Shown: positions 27,201-37,388, counted from the first letter of the stretch. The stretch: 64,000 nucleotides of DNA from Flavobacterium hydrocarbonoxydans (GCF_009789235.1 NZ_WSTB01000003.1:310001-374000), one strand, 5' to 3'. Made by a program: numbers and translations. Notes: a model not told the origin generated them from the letters alone.

Positions 27201-28372
27201 TTCTTCTTATTTGCTTCTGAAGTCAGTTTCTTAATCAAATCTGTTTCAGCTTTTATGTAAGGCGTTCCATCATTGTTAAATACTTCGTGAAACCATACTT
27301 TTGGTGCCGCGTCATACTTTTTAGTCCAGCTATCCCAGGCATATTTCGTTTGGGATTTTCCGTCAACTAATCCCCAGTTGATCATGGCTACGTTGTATTT
27401 TCTGGCCACTGGCAAAAAGCCTTCGAAAGTACTTCCGTTTGGTCTGGCCATGTATTCGGTACACAATAACGGTTTTCCGTAGCGCTGCAATTGTTTGATT
27501 ACTTTTTCGAAATCCTGCGGTGTGTTGTAGTTATGAAACGAAATAACATCTGATTGTGCAATTTGCAATTTGTGCATCGGCTGCATTTTGGCTTCATCGC
27601 TCCAATCTCCCATCCAGACTCCAGAAGTCAATGGCTGCGAAGGATTACTTTCTCTCGCCCAAACAAAAACTTTAGGAAGAAGTGACAAAACTAAATCTAC
27701 TTTGTTTTTAATTTCTATCGCTTCATAAGAAGGACCTGTCATATTATCCGGCTCATTCCAAACATCCCAACCTAAAACACGTTGATCATCTTTGAATTTC
27801 GAAACCGTTTCGCGAACATATTTCTCTAAACGAGGATATTCTTTCTCATCTTGTAATACTTTTTGTCCCGGACTTTGTACCCAGCCCGAATTATGCGTAT
27901 GTGGTTTTGGCGCACGCTGTTTTCCTAATGCCGGAAAAGGATCCCAACAAGAATCAAACAATACAAAAAGAATTTTGATATGGTGTTTTTCGGCTATGCC
28001 TAAAAAAGTATCCATACGTTCGTAAAGTCCTGCTGCATCCTGCTTGTGCAACAAATCGTGAAGGTAAACACGCATTACATTCATTCCGATACCTTCGGCC
28101 CAGCCTAGCTCCTGATCGATTCTTTTTGGATCAAAACTTTCTGCCTGCCACATTTCCAACTGATTGATAGCAGTGCTCGGATTGTAATTGGCTCCTACCA
28201 TCCACGGTTGATTAGCGTACCATTGATTGGCTTCGTCTTTTGTCCAGATTTCTCTTTTTTCGACTACTGTTGTCTCTTTTTTATTTTCTTCAGCGTTGTT
28301 TTTTGTTTTATTACAACTTAACAATAACATTCCTGCTAACACGAATGTCAGGCATAATTTTATCTTTTTCAT
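27197..28372 (-). CDS. Clan GH-A (cellulase-like TIM barrel) glycoside hydrolase lipoprotein
   Basis: 391 residues with lipidated Cys20 in LLLSC. TIM-barrel hydrolase with the acid/base in GWDVWNEPDN (Glu207 after beta-4) and the nucleophile in LLCTEYMAR (Glu306 after beta-7), the clan GH-A arrangement. It resembles GH5 and the bare barrels of GH2, but I cannot assign a family. The polar HTHNSGW loop and VGANYNPSTAINQLEMW N-terminus are typical of Bacteroidota locus enzymes often labelled 1,4-beta-xylanase by homology. As the first enzyme after susCD it is the best candidate for a backbone-acting or surface enzyme, but its substrate is open. Confidence 0.82.
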   Translation of the reverse strand: MKKIKLCLTFVLAGMLLLSCNKTKNNAEENKKETTVVEKREIWTKDEANQWYANQPWMVGANYNPSTAINQLEMWQAESFDPKRIDQELGWAEGIGMNVMRVYLHDLLHKQDAAGLYERMDTFLGIAEKHHIKILFVLFDSCWDPFPALGKQRAPKPHTHNSGWVQSPGQKVLQDEKEYPRLEKYVRETVSKFKDDQRVLGWDVWNEPDNMTGPSYEAIEIKNKVDLVLSLLPKVFVWARESNPSQPLTSGVWMGDWSDEAKMQPMHKLQIAQSDVISFHNYNTPQDFEKVIKQLQRYGKPLLCTEYMARPNGSTFEGFLPVARKYNVAMINWGLVDGKSQTKYAWDSWTKKYDAAPKVWFHEVFNNDGTPYIKAETDLIKKLTSEANKKN

Positions 28373-28410
28373 TTATCGGTTTTCTTAAATAGAACAAAGG
28401 TTCCTGGTGA

Positions 28411-28443
28411 TTAAGGGAATTAGTCTTCAACTAATTCCCTTAA
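28411..28443 (-). promoter_or_regulatory. Perfect 13-bp hairpin between susD and enzyme genes
   Basis: Arms TTAAGGGAATTAG (28411-28423) and CTAATTCCCTTAA (28431-28443) with a 7-nt loop. On the minus-strand mRNA it begins about 10 nt after the susD stop. The T-run lies before, not after, the stem, so it is not a standard terminator. A 3'-end stabiliser or processing point that keeps susCD mRNA more abundant than enzyme mRNA is the likely role. Confidence 0.75.
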
Positions 28444-28453
28444 AAAAATTATT

Positions 28454-29980
28454 TTAATATTCTGGGTGCTGCTCTAAGTTTGGATTATTATTCGCATCAT
28501 TTTGAGGAATAGGCAATCTGTGATTTTTACCTACTACAAAGTTGTTGAAATCAGGATCACGAAGTGCTATTTTATCAACAGCTGCCTGAGAATTTAAATC
28601 TCCCCAACGCTTCAAATCTTCCCAACGAACGCTTTCTCCAGCTAATTCTAAAACTCTTTCTGTTTTTAGACGCTCTAAAAATTTATCGTGGTCGTTTCCT
28701 ATTTCAGGATGCGCTGTTGCCAAAGTATTCATATTGACACGCGCTCTCACCATATCTACATATTGATAAGCTGCGGCAGTATTTCCTGTTTCGTTTAAAA
28801 CCTCAGCGTAACGCAATAAAATATCAGCATAACGAATTAGTCTGTAGTTTACCTGGCTGTAATAATCTTCGTTATCTCTGTAATAATCACGGCTTCCTTT
28901 TCTGAACCAGGCTTCGTTATTATTCCATTCCCAGTTTCTTCCGTAGGTTTTATCTCCAAAATCAGCCAATAAATCAGGATAATACAAAGTCCATCTTAAA
29001 CGGGTATCCAGGTTTCCATCTTTATTTTTTTCTTGTTTAAAAGCATCGATTAACCAAAAACGTGCTTGACCATCAGACCATCCAATTCCTCTTGGAGCAA
29101 AAAACTGACCACGATTACTAGAAACCGCAGCGTTTTGATCTTCTCCTGTCCCTCCTTTTCTTTGATCTCCAAACTGAATTTCGAAAACGGATTCGTTATT
29201 ATTTTCATTCGTATCAGTAAAATTGTCTCTGTAATTAGACACTAAACTATATTTTGCACCTGGACCTGTGATTAAATATTCTAAAGCAGTTTTGGCTTCA
29301 GGCCATTTGTGTTGCTGCATGTATAATTTTGCTAAAAACGCTTTTGCTGCCCCTTTATCTGGCCTTCCTGTCTGATCATCTCCCCATGATGGAGGTAAAT
29401 CAGTAAACGCTTCGTTCAAATCTTTCTCGATTTGAGCATAAACTTCGGTAACATTTACCTGAGCAGGATTATCTGTTGTTTTTGATGGTTCTAAAACCAA
29501 TGGAATATCTTCCCAAAGAATCGCTGCATAGTAGTAATGTAATGCTCTAAAAAACTTAGCCTGCGCTATAATTTTCTTTTTATCCTCTTCATTCTGAAAA
29601 GTAATATTCGGAACATTTGCCAAAACCTGATTACATCTAAAAATGGCTTTATAAGTATCTCTCCAGGTTACTACGTTTCCTTCCCAGAAATTATAATTGA
29701 CATAATTGAATCTTGTCCAGTCTGCCAATTCTGTCCATGGGCTCACACTATATCCTTCGTCAGAAGTTAAGTCCAGACGGAAATAAATCCATCTTGCCCA
29801 CAAACCATCTTTATAAAACATGGCATAAATGGAGTTTACACCTGCTTGTGCATCACTTTCTGTTTTCCAATATTGATCTTCTGTTAAATCATTTGGGCTG
29901 TTCTGATCCAATTCATTTTCGCAAGATGATGCAAAAAAGAGACCTAGAAAAACTACGGTTATTATGATTATTTTTTTCAT
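28454..29980 (-). CDS. susD: SusD/RagB-family glycan-binding lipoprotein
   Basis: 508 residues with lipidated Cys20 in FFASSC followed by the typical acidic/asparagine surface-export region (ENELDQNSPN). The N-terminal SusD-like part has EDQYWKTESDAQAGVNSIY, and the C-terminal RagB part ends in the usual YADILLRYAEVLNETG ... LPIPQNDANNNPNL pattern. It caps the SusC transporter on the cell surface and holds the glycan for import. The gap to susC is 17 bp. The specific ligand cannot be read, but enzyme neighbours suggest arabinose-containing glycan. Confidence 0.97.
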   Translation of the reverse strand: MKKIIIITVVFLGLFFASSCENELDQNSPNDLTEDQYWKTESDAQAGVNSIYAMFYKDGLWARWIYFRLDLTSDEGYSVSPWTELADWTRFNYVNYNFWEGNVVTWRDTYKAIFRCNQVLANVPNITFQNEEDKKKIIAQAKFFRALHYYYAAILWEDIPLVLEPSKTTDNPAQVNVTEVYAQIEKDLNEAFTDLPPSWGDDQTGRPDKGAAKAFLAKLYMQQHKWPEAKTALEYLITGPGAKYSLVSNYRDNFTDTNENNNESVFEIQFGDQRKGGTGEDQNAAVSSNRGQFFAPRGIGWSDGQARFWLIDAFKQEKNKDGNLDTRLRWTLYYPDLLADFGDKTYGRNWEWNNNEAWFRKGSRDYYRDNEDYYSQVNYRLIRYADILLRYAEVLNETGNTAAAYQYVDMVRARVNMNTLATAHPEIGNDHDKFLERLKTERVLELAGESVRWEDLKRWGDLNSQAAVDKIALRDPDFNNFVVGKNHRLPIPQNDANNNPNLEQHPEY

Positions 29981-29997
29981 TATGCTATTTTTTAAAA

Positions 29998-32900
29998 TTA
30001 AAAGGCAAATTCAACACCAAATGAATAGGTTTTAAGATTCGGGAATGCACCAATATCAGCACCTCTTTCGAAAATATTACCGTTGCTGAACTCCGGATCT
30101 AAACCTTGGTATTTGGTAATAGTAATTACGTTTTGTGCGGACAAACTTAATCTCGCTCTTGCTATTCCAGCTTTTTCTAAAACACTTCTTGGAATATTAT
30201 ATCCAAATCCAATGTATTTAAGTCGGATAAAATCACCGCTTTCTAAGAAACGATCGCTGTCTCCTCTGGAGTTTAAATTGGAACCTTTTGTAATTCTAGG
30301 GAAATCTGTATTTGGATTTTCTGGTGTCCAGGGCTGTATTCCAGCTCTGTAATTACTGTTGTCATCAAAACGATCTACAGTACTTCTAAAACCGTTATAA
30401 ACAGTAGCACCATGAGAAGCAATCCAGTTCATAGAAAAATCAAAACCTTTATATTCTGCTCCTGCGTTAAGACCCATTTCAAATTCTGGCCATGGACTAC
30501 TTACAATCTCTTTATCATTGTTATTAATATCTCCGTCACCATTAATATCTTTAAAACGAATATCTCCTGGCACTGCATTTGGCATAATTACTTTTCCATC
30601 AGCATTTTTATAATTGTCAATTTCCTGTTGGTTCTGAAACAAACCATCTGTTTGCAAAACGTACCACATTCCTACTGCAGAACCTTCTCTGGTGATTGTA
30701 TTACCAGAAAAAAACTCGTTTTGACCATTACCCAATTCTACTAATTTGTTGTTGATTTTTGTAAAATTGATGGAAGCATTAAAAGAAAAATCATTAATTT
30801 TTTTGCTGTAGGCTAATTCTAACTCAAAACCTTTATTTTCTACCGTTGCAGCGTTAGAAATAGGTTCACCACCATCGCTACCTGTCGTTAATAAAAGAGG
30901 AAAACCAAACAATACATCTTCCGTACGCGCAATAAAATAATCGGCAGTTAAGCGCAAATCATTGTTAAGCACTGCGAAATCCAGTCCGATATTGGTTTGT
31001 TTTAATTTTTCCCATCTCAAATCCTCATTTGATAATCGTACTACTGTAGCAGATGGATATAAGGATTGTGTATTTCCTAAAACAATTTGTCCAAAATTAT
31101 TGATGAAACTTTTGTATTCGTAGTTTCCAATATTTCCTGAGCCTAACTCTCCGTAACTTGCTCTTAATTTTAAATCATTAATAAATTCTGACTTAAAGAA
31201 AGATTCGTTGCTAATTCTCCATCCAGCAGAAACAGAAGGGAAATTCCCCCATTTATTAGCATCGCTAAATTTTGATGATCCGTCACGTCTCATAACAGCA
31301 TTAAACAAATAACGGTTATCATAATTGTACTCTAATCTTCCTAGATAAGAAGCCAAAGTTGCTTCGTTTCTAAAACCTCCAACAACTGGATTATTTCCCT
31401 GATTTAAAACATCATAATAATCTCCCGTTCCTGAATTAATTGGAACATTTAGTTTTTCACCATAAATCTGGTCATAATTGTCTTTTTGAAAAGTCTGACC
31501 CACTAAAATTGTTAGATCATGTTTACCAAATTCTTTTTTGAAAGTCAAAGTGTTTTCAAATAATTTGGTTTGCGATCTTCCTTTGTTTTGATTTATTCTT
31601 GAAGGATCTATTGGCTGATTTAAACTCCAGTTACCCACTTTTCTTAAAAAGCTATACGAGTCAACACTGGTTTCATATCCAAAATTGAAACGGTATTTTA
31701 ACCAGGAAGCAAATTTCAATTCAGACCAGATATTTCCTCTTATTCTGAAATTCTCGTTGATGGTATTGGCAAAATCAGAAATTGCTAGCGGGTTGGTACC
31801 AAAAGTATCTGCAACTCCTTGTTTTCCGTAGCCATAACCACCTGGATTAGCGGCATCATAAAGCGGAATTGTAGGTGTCATTCTGTACACATCTATAATT
31901 GGATTTCCAGCCATTTCATCTGTTTTTGCATTACTGATGGCCAGATTTTCTCCAATACTGAAAATTCCTTTTGAGCCACTTGAATTTACTCGGAATGAAA
32001 CTCTGTCAAAATCAGTTCCTACAACGGTTCCTTCGTTTCCAAAATAATTTCCAGACATAAAAAAGGTCGAATTATCACCTCCTCCAGAAACACTGGCATT
32101 ATAATCTCTTATTAAACCCGATTTAAAAACCGCTTTCTGCCAGTCTGTATCTACGGCCATGTTTAAGTTTTGTCTAGGCAGTCCAGCATTATCATACGCC
32201 TGATTATTCAGTTTGGCAAACTCTTCGGTTCCCATTAAATCATAAGTAGGCATGCTTGTAAAACTGGTTTTTGCAGAAACTTCTACCTGAAGTGGCCCTT
32301 TTTTACCTTTTTTAGTTGTAATAATGACAACACCATTCGCGGCTCTGGATCCGTAAATTGCCGCTGCCGAAGCATCTTTTAATACCTGAATACTTTCGAT
32401 ATCATTCGGGTTAAAATCTCTATTGGCAGTAGTTACCAAACCATCAATTACATAAAGCGGATTGGCACTTTGAAGGTTTTTAAGTCCACGAATTTCAATA
32501 TTCGCTTCCTGACCCGGTCTTCCGCCACCACGAACCTTAACACCGGTAACAAGCCCTTGCATTCCCTCCGCAACAGTGGTTACTGTTCTTTTCTGGATTT
32601 GCTCTGCTTTTACAACAGAGATGGCTCCTGTTAAATCTTTCTTTTGTTGCGAACCGTATCCTACCACAACCACTTCATTCAGTGACTTAATATCCTCTTC
32701 TAGTGTAACATTAATGGTGGTTTGATTGTTAATCGATACTTCTTTTGATTTGTAGCCTTGTGAACTGTACACCAAAACCTGATTCGATTTGGCCGCAATA
32801 GTATAACCTCCATCGAAATCGGTTACAGCACCATTGGTTGTACCTTTAATAATCACATTTGCAAAAGGAATCGATTCTCCTATTGCCGAAGTTACCTTTC

Positions 32901-33006
32901 CCTTAACCGTAATTTGCTGCTGCGCATACGATTGCTGAAGTAATAAACTAAAGAAAAACAAGAGGTAATATCTCTGCTTTAAAATTTGAGTGAATTTTGT
33001 TTTCAT
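29998..33006 (-). CDS. susC: SusC/RagA-family TonB-dependent glycan transporter
   Basis: About 1,002 residues from the ATG at 33006, which opens the signal peptide; an in-frame ATG at 33093 would add 29 lysine/asparagine-rich residues. After cleavage near ...QSYAQ comes a carboxypeptidase-regulatory-like domain (GKVTSAIGESIPFANVIIKG), the SusC plug signature NEVVVVGYGSQQKKDLTGA, DASAAAIYGSRAANGV, and a 22-stranded barrel ending in Phe. It imports oligosaccharides released at the surface, powered by TonB. It is the first gene of the operon, with a promoter at 33141-33169 and a divergent HTCS regulator beyond. Confidence 0.97.
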   Translation of the reverse strand: MKTKFTQILKQRYYLLFFFSLLLQQSYAQQQITVKGKVTSAIGESIPFANVIIKGTTNGAVTDFDGGYTIAAKSNQVLVYSSQGYKSKEVSINNQTTINVTLEEDIKSLNEVVVVGYGSQQKKDLTGAISVVKAEQIQKRTVTTVAEGMQGLVTGVKVRGGGRPGQEANIEIRGLKNLQSANPLYVIDGLVTTANRDFNPNDIESIQVLKDASAAAIYGSRAANGVVIITTKKGKKGPLQVEVSAKTSFTSMPTYDLMGTEEFAKLNNQAYDNAGLPRQNLNMAVDTDWQKAVFKSGLIRDYNASVSGGGDNSTFFMSGNYFGNEGTVVGTDFDRVSFRVNSSGSKGIFSIGENLAISNAKTDEMAGNPIIDVYRMTPTIPLYDAANPGGYGYGKQGVADTFGTNPLAISDFANTINENFRIRGNIWSELKFASWLKYRFNFGYETSVDSYSFLRKVGNWSLNQPIDPSRINQNKGRSQTKLFENTLTFKKEFGKHDLTILVGQTFQKDNYDQIYGEKLNVPINSGTGDYYDVLNQGNNPVVGGFRNEATLASYLGRLEYNYDNRYLFNAVMRRDGSSKFSDANKWGNFPSVSAGWRISNESFFKSEFINDLKLRASYGELGSGNIGNYEYKSFINNFGQIVLGNTQSLYPSATVVRLSNEDLRWEKLKQTNIGLDFAVLNNDLRLTADYFIARTEDVLFGFPLLLTTGSDGGEPISNAATVENKGFELELAYSKKINDFSFNASINFTKINNKLVELGNGQNEFFSGNTITREGSAVGMWYVLQTDGLFQNQQEIDNYKNADGKVIMPNAVPGDIRFKDINGDGDINNNDKEIVSSPWPEFEMGLNAGAEYKGFDFSMNWIASHGATVYNGFRSTVDRFDDNSNYRAGIQPWTPENPNTDFPRITKGSNLNSRGDSDRFLESGDFIRLKYIGFGYNIPRSVLEKAGIARARLSLSAQNVITITKYQGLDPEFSNGNIFERGADIGAFPNLKTYSFGVEFAF

Positions 33007-33132
33007 TGAGTTTTCATTTTTAGATAGTTTTATTTTTTTTTGGTTGGTTTGTAAATACAATACAAAAAATTCAGTCATCCGGAATTCGAACAAAAAAATA
33101 ATTAATATTGCTCTTTAATAATAATGTGTTCA

Positions 33133-33300
33133 TTTTAATTCAAAATTATAAAAGGTGTATTTTTTCAAAGTTTATTTTATTGATACATTATTTTTTTGTG
33201 CTAAAAATTATCAATATCATTTATTTGAAAATTCAAAGTAGGCGATTTTAATTCAAAATAAAATGATTCATTTGTGTCAATATGTCTCGCAAATGATTCA
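33133..33300. promoter_or_regulatory. Two pairs of direct repeats between susC and HTCS genes
   Basis: TTTTAATTCAAAAT occurs at 33133-33146 and 33246-33259. AAATGATTCA occurs at 33261-33270 and 33291-33300, a 30-bp step close to three helical turns. The 10-mers lie about 92-120 bp upstream of the susC -33 box and about 100 bp before the HTCS start. HTCS response regulators with AraC-type HTH bind direct repeats, so the 10-mers are the best operator candidates. Confidence 0.55.
33141..33169 (-). promoter_or_regulatory. susC promoter
   Basis: On the minus strand TTTG (33166-33169), a 17-bp spacer and TAATTTTG (33141-33148), fitting the Bacteroidota TTTG / TAnnTTTG consensus. The expected leader is about 130 nt. 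The -7 box overlaps one copy of a 14-bp repeat (33133-33146). Confidence 0.6.
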
Positions 33301-33398
33301 AATTGTATTAATTTCAGCTTAAAAACAAAGGCTTGCAACATTATGAACAAAATTGAGACGATTTGTAGAAACTCATTTTTACTATAAAATTTTTAACA

Positions 33399-36300
33399 AT
33401 GCGTAAATTCTTTCTTTTTAATATTTTTTTAATTTTTTCTGTAAATTTTATTCAGGCTCAGGAATATTATTTCAAGCATTTTCAGGTCGAAGAAGGACTG
33501 TCGAACAATACCGTTATCACCTCAATTCAGGATGCAGATGGTTTTATGTGGTTTGGCACCAAAGATGGTTTGAACAGGTTCGACGGATACCGATTTAAAA
33601 CCTACAGAAGCAATACCGACCCCATTCATAGCTTAGGAAGCAATTATATTCAGTCTCTGCACGAATACAAAGGAACAATTTGGGTAGGTACTGATAAAGG
33701 CTTGTATCACTACGATAAAAAACGGGACCAGTTTACTATATTAAATGAAGCTATTAATGACCGAATAAACGATATCAACCATGATAAAAAAGGAAATATC
33801 TGGTTTATTTCAGGCAATATTTTATATAAATATGCTACTGCAAAAAAAGAAACGACCACTTTTAATCCCAATAAATATTTTATAGCGACATCTATTACAA
33901 AGGATGCTAAAGGTGAAATCTGGGCTTCCTCCTTAAACAAATTATACCATTATTCTGAAGAAAGCCAATCCTTTGAAAACCTAACGCTAAATCCGCCAGC
34001 GAATAAAACCAACTTTAGAATAACCATCATTTATGCTTTAGATCAAAAAACCATTTTAATAGGCACGCAAGATCATGGTGTATTGGTCTATAATAAAGTA
34101 ACAAAACAAACCTCAACATTAGAATTTACTATAAAAGAACCTGTTTTTATTCGCCAGTTCAAGAAAAAAGGAAACGAAGAACTCTGGATTGCCAGTGAAT
34201 CCGGTGTTTACGTTTATAATTTAAAGACAAAAAACAGCATCAATCTTAAAAAAAATTATAATGATCCGTATGCGATTTCTGATAATGCAGCCTATTCGAT
34301 AACCATTGATAAAGAAAACGGAATCTGGATCGGAACGTATTTTGGCGGTATCAATTACCATCAGAAACAATACACGCAGGTTAAAAAATATTTTCCGCAA
34401 AAAAATCAAAATTCGATTAGCGGTAGTGCCATCAGGGAAATTCACAAAGATGATTATGGTGATTTCTGGATTGGTACCGAAGATGCAGGCCTGAACAGAT
34501 TTAACCCTAAAACACAAAAATTCACTTCGTATTTGCCAAACGGAAGCAAAAGTGCTGTTTCTTACTATAATATTCATGCTTTATTACCCCGAAAAAATAA
34601 AATTTGGGTAGGTACTTTTGAACATGGGCTGGATGTCCTGGACCAAAAAACCGGAAATGTCATCAAACATTATAGTGCTAATGATCCTTCCAGCGGCTTG
34701 CATAGTAATTTCATCTTTTCGTTTTATGAAACAAAAGCAAAGGAGCTTCTGGTGATTACTACATTAGGAATTTATCGCTATGATGAACAAAATGACAATT
34801 TCAAAATACTAAAAATGTTTCCGGAAACGGTACATTACACCTATTTTAAAGAAGATAGCAACGGAAATTACTGGGCCGGAAGTTATCGGGATGGTTTGTT
34901 TTTTTATAATCCAAAAACCAGAAAAAAGGAAGTTTTTCTCTTTGATTATAAAAACAAAAACGGAATCAGCAATAACTCTATCAACTCTATTTTCGAAGAC
35001 AGTCACAAAAACCTTTGGATTGCTACCGAAAATGGCCTGAATCTCTTTGATAAGAAAAACAGGAGCTTCATTAAATTCACAACCAAAAAAGGATTACCAA
35101 GCAATGTTGTCTATTCTATTTTAGAAGATGACACTAAAAATTTATGGTTAACGACTTCTAAAGGACTTGTAAAGTTCAGTCCAGATCATAAAAACGTTAA
35201 AATTTTTACGACTGCCAATGGTTTACTAAGCGATCAGTTTAATTACAGTTCTGCTTTTAAAGACTCAAATGGTGATATGTATTTTGGAAATTTAAACGGA
35301 ATGATCAGTTTCAATCCGAAGAATTTTACCAAAAATAAATACACGCCTTCTATTTATATTACAAGTCTGCAAATCAACAATAAAGAGGTAGATGCAAACG
35401 AAACCAACTCCCCTATTAAACAATCTATTTCGCATCTCGACGAACTGGAATTAACCAATAATCAGTCCTCGTTTAATCTGGAATTTGCTTCTTTAAATTT
35501 TACCGCTCCGGAACTAACAGAATATTGGTACAAACTCGAAAACGTAAATAAGGATTGGGTGTATCTGGAACGCAACAACAAAGTTTTCTTTACAGAACTG
35601 GCTCCCGGAGATTATGTTTTTAAAGTAAAATCATTAAATAGCTTTGGTGTCTGGAGCAAAGAAGTGAAATTAAAAATTAAAATATTGCCTCCTTTCTGGG
35701 CAAGTTCTTACGCTTATATTTTTTATTTTCTTTTGATTTGCGGGGCGTTTTATTACATCATTCGGTATTCGCAAAATCTGACTCAGATTAAAAATAACCG
35801 CAAAATAAAACATCTTAACGACGAAAAAGAAAAAGAAATCTATCAGGCCAAAATTGACTTTTTTACCAATGTTGCACACGAAATCAGAACACCGCTGACG
35901 CTAATCAAAGGTCCTTTAGAAAAGCTCTTAACCATCGAACACGTATCTCCTGAAGTGCCTCAGAATCTTTCGATTATGAAAAAAAACACTTCGAGACTAC
36001 TAAAACTGGTCAACGAATTGCTGGATTTTAGAAAATCAGAAATTGGAGGTTTAAAACTTACTTTCGTAGAGGCCAATATTTCTTCTCAGGTTCGGAATTT
36101 ACATTTGAGATTCAGCCAGCTGATTGAAGAAAGAGGAATTGAATTTGAACTGGAATTAGGCGAAAAAGATATTTTTGCCTTTGTAGATAAAGAAGCTTTC
36201 AAGAAAATTTTAAGTAATCTGATTAATAATGCCATTAAATATTCTAAAGATAAAGTTTCGATAGCCTTATTTCGTGATGAAAAAAAGCTAACGATAGTAG

Positions 36301-37349
36301 TCAAAAATGATGGAAATTTAATTCCGTATCCATTAAAAGATAAAATTTTTGAGCCTTTTTTCAGAGTTGACAATATGGATTCGACTTCTGGTACCGGAAT
36401 TGGGCTTTCTTTGGCTCATTCTTTAACACAATTACACAACGGAAGTTTACAGCTGGTTGCAGATGAACAATTGAATATTTTCGAGCTTATTGTGCCTTTG
36501 CATCAGGAAGAAGAATTTATGTTTTATATCGATGCTGAAGGCGAAAAAGACCTGAAAGAAACAGAAAAAATCGAAATAGAAATCAAAAACGAGAAAACGC
36601 AGGTTCTGGTCGTGGAAGACAATGAAGATTTACTGAATTTTATTACTTCTGAGCTGACGGCTACTTATACTATACTAAAGGCCAAAAATGGCGAAGAAGC
36701 GTTAAAAATCATCCATAACGAAAATATTCAATTGGTTATTAGCGATGTACAAATGCCCATTATGGATGGTATTACGCTTTGCAAACAAATCAAAACTAAT
36801 TTAGAAACCAGTCATATTCCGGTTATTTTATTAACAGCAAAAAATTCGCTTAAATCTCAGATTGACGGACTGGAAGTGGGTGCGGACGCTTATATTGCAA
36901 AACCATTTTCGATGGATTATTTAAAAGTTCAGGCGAATAATTTAATCGAAAACCGAAAACAAATCATGAATTATTATGCGAGCTCTCCGCTTTCGCACAT
37001 CAAAAGTATCGCACACAATAAGACAGATGAAAAGTTTCTCAAAAAACTGGATGAAGAAATATTAAAAAACATTACCGATCCGGATTTAAGTGTAGAATCG
37101 CTGGCCGAGATAATGAACATGAGCCGATCGACTTTATACCGAAAAATAAAGGATATTTCAAATTTAAGTCCAAACGAGTTAATAAATATTGTGCGTCTCA
37201 AAAGAGCTGCTGAACTGCTATTAAACGAAAATTATAAAATGTATGAAATTGCCGAAATGGTAGGTTATAAATCGCAAACCAGCTTTGGCCGCAATTTCTT
37301 AAAACACTTTTCTATGTCTCCTTCAGATTATATTGCAGCCAATAAATAA
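33399..37349 (+). CDS. Hybrid two-component system (HTCS) sensor-regulator
   Basis: 1,316 residues. A signal peptide is followed by a 14-bladed-type periplasmic propeller (FMWFGTKDGLNRFDGY and repeated DxxGNxWI/G blades) to about 690, then a Y_Y_Y domain (about 700-760) and one membrane helix (about 768-790). HisKA has the phospho-acceptor His827 in NVAHEIRTPLT. The HATPase has the N-box NLINNAIKYS and GTGIGLSLAHS. The receiver has phospho-Asp at about 1116 in ISDVQMPIMDG, and a C-terminal AraC-type HTH spans 1210-1316. In Bacteroidota these sense an oligosaccharide in the periplasm and activate the neighbouring susCD operon, which here diverges from it. The ligand is probably a fragment of the locus substrate. 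All key residues are present. Confidence 0.96.
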   Translation: MRKFFLFNIFLIFSVNFIQAQEYYFKHFQVEEGLSNNTVITSIQDADGFMWFGTKDGLNRFDGYRFKTYRSNTDPIHSLGSNYIQSLHEYKGTIWVGTDKGLYHYDKKRDQFTILNEAINDRINDINHDKKGNIWFISGNILYKYATAKKETTTFNPNKYFIATSITKDAKGEIWASSLNKLYHYSEESQSFENLTLNPPANKTNFRITIIYALDQKTILIGTQDHGVLVYNKVTKQTSTLEFTIKEPVFIRQFKKKGNEELWIASESGVYVYNLKTKNSINLKKNYNDPYAISDNAAYSITIDKENGIWIGTYFGGINYHQKQYTQVKKYFPQKNQNSISGSAIREIHKDDYGDFWIGTEDAGLNRFNPKTQKFTSYLPNGSKSAVSYYNIHALLPRKNKIWVGTFEHGLDVLDQKTGNVIKHYSANDPSSGLHSNFIFSFYETKAKELLVITTLGIYRYDEQNDNFKILKMFPETVHYTYFKEDSNGNYWAGSYRDGLFFYNPKTRKKEVFLFDYKNKNGISNNSINSIFEDSHKNLWIATENGLNLFDKKNRSFIKFTTKKGLPSNVVYSILEDDTKNLWLTTSKGLVKFSPDHKNVKIFTTANGLLSDQFNYSSAFKDSNGDMYFGNLNGMISFNPKNFTKNKYTPSIYITSLQINNKEVDANETNSPIKQSISHLDELELTNNQSSFNLEFASLNFTAPELTEYWYKLENVNKDWVYLERNNKVFFTELAPGDYVFKVKSLNSFGVWSKEVKLKIKILPPFWASSYAYIFYFLLICGAFYYIIRYSQNLTQIKNNRKIKHLNDEKEKEIYQAKIDFFTNVAHEIRTPLTLIKGPLEKLLTIEHVSPEVPQNLSIMKKNTSRLLKLVNELLDFRKSEIGGLKLTFVEANISSQVRNLHLRFSQLIEERGIEFELELGEKDIFAFVDKEAFKKILSNLINNAIKYSKDKVSIALFRDEKKLTIVVKNDGNLIPYPLKDKIFEPFFRVDNMDSTSGTGIGLSLAHSLTQLHNGSLQLVADEQLNIFELIVPLHQEEEFMFYIDAEGEKDLKETEKIEIEIKNEKTQVLVVEDNEDLLNFITSELTATYTILKAKNGEEALKIIHNENIQLVISDVQMPIMDGITLCKQIKTNLETSHIPVILLTAKNSLKSQIDGLEVGADAYIAKPFSMDYLKVQANNLIENRKQIMNYYASSPLSHIKSIAHNKTDEKFLKKLDEEILKNITDPDLSVESLAEIMNMSRSTLYRKIKDISNLSPNELINIVRLKRAAELLLNENYKMYEIAEMVGYKSQTSFGRNFLKHFSMSPSDYIAANK

Positions 37350-37388
37350 TGTATTGGCTGTAATACAATTTTGAAACAAAAAAGACTA

